From Dendrolimus kikuchii (Eukaryota > Arthropoda > Insecta > Lepidoptera > Lasiocampidae): a stretch of DNA of 64,000 bases. Under the pieces are notes generated by a model, which made no database searches, was not told the origin of the DNA, and was given only the letters and a program-made list of their open reading frames with translations. Made by a program: the position numbers and the translations under genes. The stretch is from assembly GCA_019925095.2 (NCBI GenBank), contig CM034406.1:14728388-14792387 (forward strand), in the 5' to 3' direction. Shown here piece after piece: positions 56,310 through 64,000 of the stretch (positions are counted from its first letter, which is position 1; the number at the start of each line of letters is the position of its first letter).

Positions 56310-56940
56310 TAATAACAATAATAAACCCGCAGGGGGGCTTTGTGGCGAAGCCTTAGGTGAGTAGCGACACCTCGTACCTGACTCCGGGGGCCAAGACAAG
56401 GCCCCCACCTCCGTGCTTGCCTTAGCCAGCCGGCATGGAGTGGAGATCGCTAGAGCTAAGACTCAAGCAAGCTCCAGGGGTGGAAGTGATAAATGGCATC
56501 ACGTCAGAAGTAGCTTCGGTGAACCTGCAGCCCACCTCTCTACACCCCTTAGCCACTCACACCCATGTTGCCCCTGCCTTATATGACATTTTTTGGGGCC
56601 CATGCAGGGAGTGGCGAGTTACCGTCTGCCCATTTTTCCATGATCACCGAACATTGCGACGGGCAGACGCCATAGTCCCCATATTCCCAGACCCCTAGTA
56701 CCATTAGCAGTTTACCCCAATAGCCCGGTACTTTTTTCCTCATTTCCCACAATAGTCCTACACTGGCCGGAGCTTGTCCTTGGGTGCATTATTATATGGT
56801 GTAGACAGGGACAATCGCCGGTCAGTGTGACGCCACATTTACATTAAATTTGTCAAGGGGCCTCTACGTGTTAGTCTTCCCATGGCTACACGGAAGCCCT
56901 CCCAAAGCCCGGGCCATTTTTATGGCCCGTTGTCTCAAAA
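56310..56940 (-). repeat. GC-rich LINE 3' region, unclassified
   Basis: A GC-rich segment with a (TAA)n-type edge at the left (a TTATTATTG tail on the minus strand), as expected for the 3' end of a LINE lying on the minus strand. It has several short inverted GGGGGCC/GGCCCCC pairs. Open frames here (for example 56435-56698) show no family signature. Confidence 0.45.
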
Positions 56941-56944
56941 GACA

Positions 56945-57197
56945 TACAATGATAATAATAAGAATAATCGGCAGACAAACACACATATTGTATATCCCCA
57001 AATTAAGCAAGTTACGTTTGTGATATGGGTAATATACAACGGACTACTCTGGGGCCGATCCCAGACACCCAGACCATAGTAAATAATGGAGAAAATACGT
57101 TTCCGAAATTTACTATACTAGGAATCGAACCCGGAGCCTTTGCATTGCAATGAGGTAAGCCGGCAATGGCTTAACCCGCTCAACCACAGAGGCCGTC
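56945..57197 (-). mobile_element. tRNA-derived SINE, second family
   Basis: The minus-strand head has an A-box-like GTGGTTGAGCGGG and a B box GGGTTCGATTCC about 50 bases apart. A tRNA-unrelated body and a TTATTATTATC tail follow. The bases around the head do not form an acceptor stem, so it is not a working tRNA gene. Confidence 0.7.
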
Positions 57198-57289
57198 AAT
57201 AGATATAAGTTTCTTTATTGTTCACCACATAAATATAAAGCGACCTGACCCAAGGTAAACACTCTGCTTTTCGTTTCGAATTTGAGGAA

Positions 57290-57830
57290 AGTAAGTAAAA
57301 ACTAATTGCTTTAAACTATAAACCTTGTAGTTTTTAAGAAACATAAAGACTATAATATAACAAAGACAGAATAAAACAGATAGGAGAGGATGATTTTATA
57401 TTGGTTCCAGAACAAGGGATAGAGGTCATTCAAATTGTACCAAAAGATTTACAAAAAACACCATTACACTCATATGCAATATATTTCTGTCTAAATAAAG
57501 AAACTTCCCGAATTACATAATTGATTTTATAGATTTGTTTCGATAGTATTAAGAATCCAACTCTTCAACGGCTTGATCTTCGTATACACTCCAGGTTTCA
57601 CTCCGCAAACACTCAAACCAAATGATACTATACCAATTTGCTTGTTTTTGAAAGTAAGTGGACCGCCGCTATCTGCCTAAAAAAAGGTTGTTCAATTTAC
57701 TAAAATAAACAGAGCCTTTCGCCAGACTGCGATTTAGGACTGAACAGGCATCAATTTTTAAAAGTAAGGGTCAATTCACAATGGTGTAGTCGAAGCGCAT
57801 CGAAGCGTCAATGTAATCGATCTTTGGAAC
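57290..57830. repeat. Segmental duplication, copy 1 (protease 3' end)
   Basis: It covers the last exon, part of intron 4 and 3' flank of the protease gene. It is similar to about 62700-63240 in all three parts (for example ATTCAAATTGTACCAAA in the flank and AATAAACAGAGCCTTTCGCC in the intron). Confidence 0.8.
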
Positions 57831-60470
57831 TTGCACCCTTGACGGAAAAATTCAGAAGAAGTCTAAGATAGTATAGGCATCTAATGAGGAGGGATGAAGG
57901 TCACGTGACAAAACAAAAATATTAAACTGGAAGATTGACGGCTACAAATGGATATCTAGACCAAAAAAATAGATGGGTCGTGTAAAGAATGATATAGTAG
58001 TTTGTTGTGTGGCAGAGGACGTATATCTGAATAAAAGAGTATGGAAGGAAGAAACATATTGCGCCGACCCTAAATGATTGGGAGAATGTCAAAAAACAAG
58101 AAAGAGATCGCTGCTTCAAATATTTACCTCACAAGAATCCATACCGACGTCTCCTGCGCAGAACATTCTAGGTGTGATAACATGTTTAAATCTAAGGTAC
58201 GTCTGTCTGCAAACTCTAGAAGGTAGTATTGGTATAGACACTTGCATCAATTGGTCTGACAAGGGTCCGTATGGCTGCAAAATTACATCAAGTGGGTTAA
58301 AATAGATACTTCCACAGATTCATATTACGATTGTGACAAGTGCTAAATTAATAAACTTACTATGCTATGTCTTGTATATACCATTATATCTAGATACACG
58401 TCGATTTTATAAAGTGGTTCTCTAAAAGAGGCTGTTTTAAAATTCGGACCCTAAATGGTTCTTAGAAACAAATGAAAATGACACTATAATTGATCAACTA
58501 ACATTTATCATTATATTTTGGCTATTTTTAACAATATTTTTATAGAATGTTGCTAATGTGTAGCTCTGATGTATTAGCTCTATTCCTGTAAAGTTTCATT
58601 AAAATCCCTTTAGTGGTTTTTTGTGTGAAAGAGTAGCAAACATCCATATTTAGCAGATTCTTATTACGAGGATGACAAGTATCAAATATTTTCTATGCTA
58701 TATCTTACACCTACCAGTAGAGTATATCTAGACACATTTCAATTTCACTAAGCCATTCTCCAAGCCTTCAGATCAAAGATTTTATCAGAAATTTCACTGA
58801 TGTAACATAAGACACGACAAAAACATAAGAATTCCGTTTTCACCTTGACCTTCAAAGAAGTTTGGTCACAAGTCCTATACTTACGGTTTTACCCCAACCA
58901 GTAACTTCAACCATCCTTCCACTTACAGGAGACCTTCCTGCTAATTCGATTTTGTTGACGCTATCTCCAAATTCCAAGGCGCCTTTCAGTTTTATGACAC
59001 AAACATCGTAATCCTGTGTTGTGCGATCGTAGTTTTCATGTACAATCATTTTTTCGATTTCATATATTTTTCCTCCATTGACGTCATCAGTTCCAACGCT
59101 TACTGTGTAGTGTCTTTGTCTGTAAATAAATATTATTTCTTCGTAGACCATTCGTCGTTCACTAGATATCTCGCGTCACATATCGTGGTACCCCAATTTC
59201 CTCATCCAGCTCCTACCGACGACCTTAAACTTGGTCTTATAATTTTTATATTTCTAACCGCGTCTGCTGCATTTGAGTATTCCAGCGGGAAGACATCGTG
59301 TTTTTGACGTCAATTAATTTGTCCAATCATAGAGAGCACACGGGGAAAACTGATTCGAGTTTAATAGACCTTTCCGTAGACTGCATACAGCGTCACGCTG
59401 TACGCAACCTATGACGTTTCTAAGAGGCTACCTACCCGTACTTTTTGTAACACCTCAAAGCTTTTCCTATTACATATAGTATATTATTATTTTAAAAATT
59501 CTTACGGTGCAATACAATGTGCTGCGGTCAAAATGAACTTCTCATGTATAATGGATGCGCCACAGAAATGTTCCTTTCCATCCAATCTTAGAGAAGCCAT
59601 GTAAGGTGCTTCAGTGATTCTGATTTCATGGCCACCGTATATTCCCACATTTTCTGAAACTGCTTCTGTATCGTAGATGCCTGTGTAATAAGAAGAGATA
59701 ACAAAAATATTTTTTTTTATTGCTAAAGCAAAGCAGACAGACTGAGGACCCTGAAACTGTAATGGAAAGTGGTTACCATCGCCTATGGACATTAGCAATA
59801 GCAGAGGTGCTGCCTTTTTCAAAGAAGAAACTGGAAACTGGCCATTGATGCCGGAACACAATTCAAAGTTGTTATGGCCACATACTCAAGACCAGGGGTG
59901 GCAGCCAGTCGAGCAAATGCCCTACCATCTGGCTGTGTGTTGCTTTTCTGTTCCTAAACGTAGGAAATTTATGATGTCTGTCTTTATATCAAAGCTAAAA
60001 TTATCTCAGGTATGATTATGGTCAAAAGTATGAAACTAGGCACTACCACTAGTCTAAATATACAGAGTCAAATTTTCTGAAATATTATTTTTATACAATG
60101 GGACTACAAACAAGACTGTTTAAGTGTTGGGAAGAAAACTTCGTGAGAAAATCTGCACATCAAGTAAACTGATATGTGAAACCCGTCAGTCAGTCCGTAT
60201 CGGACAATCGTAGCCAACTGAATCTAACCCTAAAACGGAGAGGATCGAAATCAACAGTGGGATTTTATGGACGGGTTTAATTTATTGGTAACATGAAAGT
60301 AAAGCCAACAAAATACTGTACTTTCCACCATTATGTTTAACAAAAGTTATATATTTTTTATATTAAATCAATATCTGTGTGTTGTAAAAATATTGAAAAT
60401 ACTTACACTGAACCAGGCTATAAAGTAAAGCAAAATTTAAAAACAGAAAAATTAAGTTTCTGGTATCCAT
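57527..60470 (-). CDS. Trypsin-like serine protease, five exons, 256 residues
   Basis: A secreted S1-family protease. Exons on the minus strand: 60470-60407, 59680-59506, 59119-58885, 58274-58128, 57676-57527 (stop TAA 57527-57529). All four introns are GT-AG and the phases join. The start ATG is followed by a signal peptide (hydrophobic LIFLFLNFALLYSLV). Catalytic residues are His76 (TAAHC), Asp118 (YDVCVIKL) and Ser210 (DSGGP). Asp204 six residues before Ser210 predicts trypsin-like cleavage after Arg/Lys. The cysteines of the usual three disulfides are present. The length is normal for the family. Odd points: the mature start IYGG (35-38) is preceded by Gly34, not Arg/Lys; the residue before Asp209 is Ala208, where Gly is usual; and Phe226 replaces the usual Trp215. 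Intron 1 holds an R300 repeat. Whether it is active or a regulatory homologue cannot be told. Confidence 0.9.
58490..58650 (-). repeat. Helitron-like fragment in intron 3 of the protease
   Basis: It has TAAAGTTTCATTAAAATCCCTTTAGTGGTTTTTTGTGTGAAAGAGTAGC in pieces matching the interior of the Helitron at 55877-56118. No intact ends. Confidence 0.5.
59709..59950 (-). repeat. R300 copy in intron 1 of the protease
   Basis: A poly-T edge, AAAGCAGACAGACTGAGG, then the family body to CCCTACCATCTGGCTGTG. The 5' end is lost. Confidence 0.7.
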
Positions 60471-60510
60471 GGCGAACAGGTTGGAAACTGCAAAATCAGA
60501 ACTACACACA

Positions 60511-60519
60511 GCTTTATAT
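60511..60519 (-). promoter_or_regulatory. Probable TATA box of the protease gene
   Basis: ATATAAAGC on the minus strand, about 45 bp upstream of the start codon. It would place transcription start near 60488, by a GCAGTTT that resembles an arthropod initiator, with a 5' leader of about 20 bases. Confidence 0.55.
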
Positions 60520-60595
60520 TAGGTTAAATACACAATTAAATTTTGCAACACTTATTATTATTATCTACAGGGAAAATAATAATGGACGGCATTAA

Positions 60596-61529
60596 ATAAA
60601 TTAAAATCACTTATCGCAACTGAAAACCCATTAGCAACATATTTATAGTTGTCCTGTGTGTATTGTGTCAGTAAATAATTAAAATATTTTATAATATAGG
60701 GTAAACTATAAAGGCTGGCCAAATGGAGTAGAAAATAATAGGGGCGCCACTTTTGCAAATTTGTCTAAACTGAAGCAACTCCAATATTATGTAAAGAGTC
60801 ATTTTGATACTCCCTAGTAATTTTTAGTTTTATTTCAAATATCGTGTAAGTATCAAGCTTCTTTATTTACGACATACGAATTTTGTTAATATAACCTATT
60901 ATGTTTACTTTAATAATAATGACCATAATTTTGTGAGTACGATCTTTTTCATAATAAATCCTACAATAACATGAACATTGTTTTAAAAATTAAATTATTT
61001 GTGTCAGATATAAAACAAAAAACACTCAGATTCCGACCAAAGTTTTATCTAAATTACGACAAAATCCGTTATTACCGGAAAACAGAAAGTTTGCCAACAT
61101 TACAGACTGAGATAAAGCCAATTATAAAAAAGTAGTTAAGTGTAAGCAAAATGTAAAAAGGGACATTACGGTACCCCACTGTTTTTGTAATAACATTTTG
61201 TCCCCAAAATAAGAGTTTATTTTATTCGTATTAATAGAAATTATATAATGATAATAACAGTCAAAAAGCTAGATAAAGTAAAATGATAAAGTTTAGGAAC
61301 TTTTCAGAGTTATCTGTTCCTTTTTTATGCTTTTAAGAATATTTATACTCTTTTAAAGTAAAATGTAGTACGAAATATCACCCTAATCAAAATAGCACAG
61401 ATCACCAAGATCGTGTAAAAGTCTTGTAAAACGAAACTAACTCAAAACTCACAATTTTTGACATATAGCTACGGAAATATAAAAATAATCGTGAAATTTC
61501 TGAATGTTGATTTATTTTAATCAAACATT
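60596..61529. other. AT-rich upstream region of the protease gene
   Basis: No repeat ends or exons recognised. Any distal regulatory sites cannot be told from sequence alone. Confidence 0.4.
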
Positions 61530-62361
61530 AAAGCTATTAAAAAAAAACAACTGGAATAGACTATATAAACCATCCATTTTATTGATTTCTTGTCTGTGGC
61601 GCCGCCAATCAAGATCTCTCCACGTCTCTGCGAGGGACGTTAGGAGACATAGCCCCCCCACAGGATAGATTAGGCGTGTTGCTGGGAAGTTTCTTTCGCC
61701 GTTTCTTCTCTCCCAGCCATAACACGTTGCGAAACGGCAGTAAGATAGCGTAGGCCGCCGCGAACCGCCGATCCCGGCCCGCCGGGATCCTTCCCCTCGG
61801 GCTTTATATTACCCGTCGCCCGTTCTCAATTAGTGCTTTGTGTCGCCCTATGGTGGGCATCATTAAATTCATCCCCCTCTCATGGCAACAGTCCAGCCGA
61901 GGTAAAACTCCTTAGGGAGCTCCCTCCAGCAAGTTGCCCCCCCGGGCTCGAGCGCCTTCGCTTCGCGAAGGCACTCGCCCGAAATACCCCGGTAAAGTTG
62001 TAAGGTCTTCGGACCAACAACATAAAGTTAAGTCCAATAAATATATTCTTGTCTGTTTGTAGTTTTGTCTGTTTGTTCGGGATTCACGTAAAAACTACTC
62101 GACCGATTTCGATGTGGTTTTCGCTAATCGACAGCTAATTCTTAGACTTAAACTCTGCGCTACTTTTTATCCCGGGAATCCAGCGGAAATTTTCCCGAGA
62201 GCGGTTTGAAGTTATTCGGATGCACAAAAATTAGCTAATTCCGGCACAGTTGCCACTAAAACGATAGTTTACATTCTTTTTTCAAATGCTGTGATACTGT
62301 GTTCCGGGAATCCCGCGGGAATTTTAAGTCAAGCGTGGACGAAGTCGCGGGCATATCCTAG
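61530..62361 (+). mobile_element. Helitron split by a GC-rich LINE end
   Basis: The two Helitron parts flank an insertion at 61598-62045. The right part has GGATTCACGTAAAAACTACTCGACC and TGGACGAAGTCGCGGGCAT and ends TCCTAG|T. The left edge is approximate, set by the ACTGGAATAGACTATA block shared with 55030. Confidence 0.65.
61598..62045 (+). mobile_element. 5'-truncated GC-rich LINE end with 11-bp TSD
   Basis: 448 bp of GC-rich sequence flanked by TTCTTGTCTGT at 61587-61597 and 62046-62056, ending in a short A-rich CCAATAAATATA tail. It contains a CGCCTTCGCTTCGCGAAGGC hairpin. No open frame of known family, so probably the 3' UTR of an R1-like LINE. Confidence 0.7.
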
Positions 62362-62699
62362 TTACGAAACATAATTCCTCGACTTAATTTTATTTTTCCT
62401 TTGAGAGTAAACTTGTAACTGGCAGGTTCATTAAGGAAAAAGTAATTTTGCCACAGCTACTAATAAAATTTTGTAAAAATTTAATCTGTGACCGATTTCT
62501 ATAAATTTCGGTTTTTGAAAAAATACTTCTTTGTAAGACAGTTTGTTTGCTCAGAGAAGTAGCTTATGATGGCACACTTGCACAGGGCCTTTATTCTGCA
62601 ATAATAATTTTCGGCTTTTCAACAAAAAAATGTTAATTGTATGTACCTACCCCTATTTAATGAGATTGTATCGATGCTTTGTGCATAGCGGCATACACG
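62362..62699. other. Non-coding stretch, nothing recognised
   Basis: No gene or repeat boundary supported. Confidence 0.4.
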
Positions 62700-63240
62700 T
62701 ACATTACATATTCCTGCAAAACTTTTATTTAAACCATGTAGTTTATAAGAAATACAAAGACTCTGACATACAAGAAAGGCAGATGGACAGAATGGTAGGA
62801 CAATTTTACATGGGTTCTCCAAAAAGGGGCAAAAATCATTCAAATTGTACCAAAGGATTTACAAAAACACAATCTTATTCATATGCAATATGTTTATATA
62901 TTCAGTTTAATCTAAAAAAAATCAAATATAACATTTTACAAATTTGTTTCGATAGTATTAAAAATCCAACTCTTCAACGGCTCGAGCTTCGTATACACTC
63001 CAGGTTTCACTCCGCAAATACCCAAACCAAACGACACTATACCGATTTGTTCGTTTTTGAAAGTAAGTGGACCGCCGCTATCTGACTGAATAAAAGAAAT
63101 ATACTCAATTTAGTAAAATAAACAAGAGCCTTTCGCCTGACAGATAAATCTAGAACAGAACAATAACCATTATTTTAAAACTAAGGGTCAAGACACACTG
63201 ACGCAGAGTCGAAGCGCATCGAAGCGACGAACTAAAAATC
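62700..63240. repeat. Segmental duplication, copy 2 (paralogue 3' end)
   Basis: The counterpart of about 57290-57830: 3' flank, last exon and adjacent intron of the paralogous protease. Exon identity is clearly higher than in the flank, consistent with selection or a somewhat old duplication. Confidence 0.8.
62936..63085 (-). CDS. Last exon of a tandem paralogue of the serine protease (partial gene)
   Basis: A 150-bp exon with the same length, phase and splice acceptor context (TTATTCAG before TCA) as exon 5 of the complete gene. It encodes DSGGPLTFKNEQIGIVSFG, then CGVKPGVYTKLEPLKSW, and a TAA stop at 62936-62938. The residue before the catalytic Asp-Ser is Ser, where the neighbour has Ala and canonical enzymes have Gly. 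No exon 4 is seen up to 64000. Transposons fill the intron (63196-63616, 63869-63946), so the rest of the gene presumably lies beyond the window. Confidence 0.85.
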   Translation of the reverse strand, partial: SDSGGPLTFKNEQIGIVSFGLGICGVKPGVYTKLEPLKSWIFNTIETNL

Positions 63241-63616
63241 TAAAAAGTAATGTATATATCAGCGCTGTGCTGGGAGGAAACTAACACAGCTTTATACTGA
63301 ATTGCCGACCTTATTTGTAGAGAATACAGTGTACAATATATCGAATTTAATCATAAAAATGTATGTATCAATTATTTCTACATACCTTCTATTGTCACTT
63401 TCCTAGCAAATAAATGTTTTCTTTCTTTCTTTCTTTTCTTTCATGTCTATCGAGATTCTTAATAGACCGAATGCGCGTGTATGCGAGCAGACAATTTGTA
63501 GTGCGCGACCTTTTTTATTTAGAAAGAAATGTGTGCATTACGATGTGGAGATAGGAGTCAATATGCTGTATACATTTTTAGATGACGCTTCGATGCGCTT
63601 TGACTCTGCGTCAGTG
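63196..63616. mobile_element. Inverted-repeat element in the paralogue's last intron
   Basis: 31-bp terminal inverted repeats at 63196-63226 and 63586-63616 (30 of 31 pairs, CACTGACGCAGAGTC... start). A related left end (GTCGAAGCGCATCGAAGCG) is at the matching place in copy 1 (about 57792-57810). The interior includes an (CTTT)n tract at 63418-63443. No transposase and no clear TSD. Confidence 0.65.
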
Positions 63617-63868
63617 AGCAATTATTTACAAAGTTTTCTTCATTAGGCAACGCTAATATACTAGTGTCAGTATAACTTTACAAAAACGACAATGGCGATT
63701 ATCGTTATTTTGGTTTAAATGTGTTCTTGAATTTACAAGCTTAAAACACGAATAAAAGTAAAAAGTGAATTGCGGAAAATAATATTTTGTATGATTTCCA
63801 AATTCCAGATAAAGCAACAGAGAAAGCAAGTCGCTGAATTTAAAGCAAAATATGATTGTTTAAATATT

Positions 63869-63946
63869 ACATACATACATACATACATAACTTCACGCCA
63901 GTTCCCTTGCGGGGTAGGCACGAACAACAGAGTGCCATTTAGGCTA
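63869..63946 (-). mobile_element. RTE-like LINE-alpha, copy F with 12-bp TSD
   Basis: The shortest copy, about 78 bp: only the (TATG)n tail and the last roughly 18 codons (GTGCC...PARELA end). TGTTTAAATATT flanks it at 63857-63868 and 63947-63958. Confidence 0.85.
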
Positions 63947-64000
63947 TGTTTAAATATTGTATTATATTAATGATTTATGAAAATAAATTATTAAAAAAAA

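Noticed and set aside
57110..57197. Possible tRNA gene on the minus strand
   Set aside because: A- and B-box-like sequences exist, but the ends do not pair into an acceptor stem and a SINE body with a tail follows directly.
62630..63085. 151-codon plus-strand frame over the protease paralogue
   Set aside because: It overlaps the antisense of the last exon and the duplicated 3' flank; the matching region of copy 1 does not keep the frame.
63418..63443. (CTTT)n microsatellite as a finding
   Set aside because: An ordinary simple repeat, probably the tail of a small retroposon inside the inverted-repeat element.

Overview
This window looks like a piece of a lepidopteran (moth or butterfly) nuclear genome. 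The sequence is AT-rich with islands of GC-rich retroposon sequence. It carries short Helitrons with TC...CTAG ends inserted between A and T, tRNA-derived SINEs, 5'-truncated non-LTR elements with target-site duplications (TSDs), and a mag-type Ty3/gypsy element with 77-bp LTRs. There is no operon structure. The only host gene I can model with confidence is a spliced trypsin-like serine protease. The species cannot be told from the sequence.

Layout. 0-7.6 kb: SINE and LINE pieces, then a 3-kb foldback-like element (2243-5306) whose inverted arms are built from about 150-160 bp tandem units in alternating A/B types, then a Helitron and a SINE with a 14-bp TSD. 7.6-18.5 kb: nested transposons (Helitron > LINE relic > short retroposon; Helitron > LINE), LINE 3' ends and a palindromic MITE. 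19-26 kb: copies of a roughly 300-bp dispersed repeat, LINE relics and a GC-rich tandem pair of retroposon ends. 26-35 kb: a minimal Helitron, an RTE-like LINE with reverse transcriptase split by another retroposon, and CR1/Jockey-like LINE ends. 35-40 kb: a long palindromic MITE and a threefold tandem repeat of about 600 bp. 41-50 kb: Helitrons, the mag-type element (42917-47547, minus strand) and more LINE copies. 50-57 kb: a hAT-type MITE, Helitrons, a GC-rich LINE end and a tRNA-derived SINE.

57.5-60.5 kb holds a complete five-exon serine protease gene on the minus strand (256 codons, signal peptide, catalytic His-Asp-Ser, all introns GT-AG, TATA box). A second copy of its last exon with flanking intron and 3' sequence lies at about 62.7-63.2 kb, so this is the edge of a tandem protease cluster continuing past the right end of the window. 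Both copies replace the glycine before the catalytic Asp-Ser pair (residue 193 in chymotrypsin numbering) by Ala or Ser, and the complete copy lacks the Arg/Lys normally found at the activation cleavage site.

Most of the rest is a layered record of transposition whose order can be read from the nesting and TSDs. I did not find a new defence, CRISPR-like or biosynthetic system. The best candidates for something not yet described are the foldback element with higher-order repeat arms and the residue-193-substituted protease pair.
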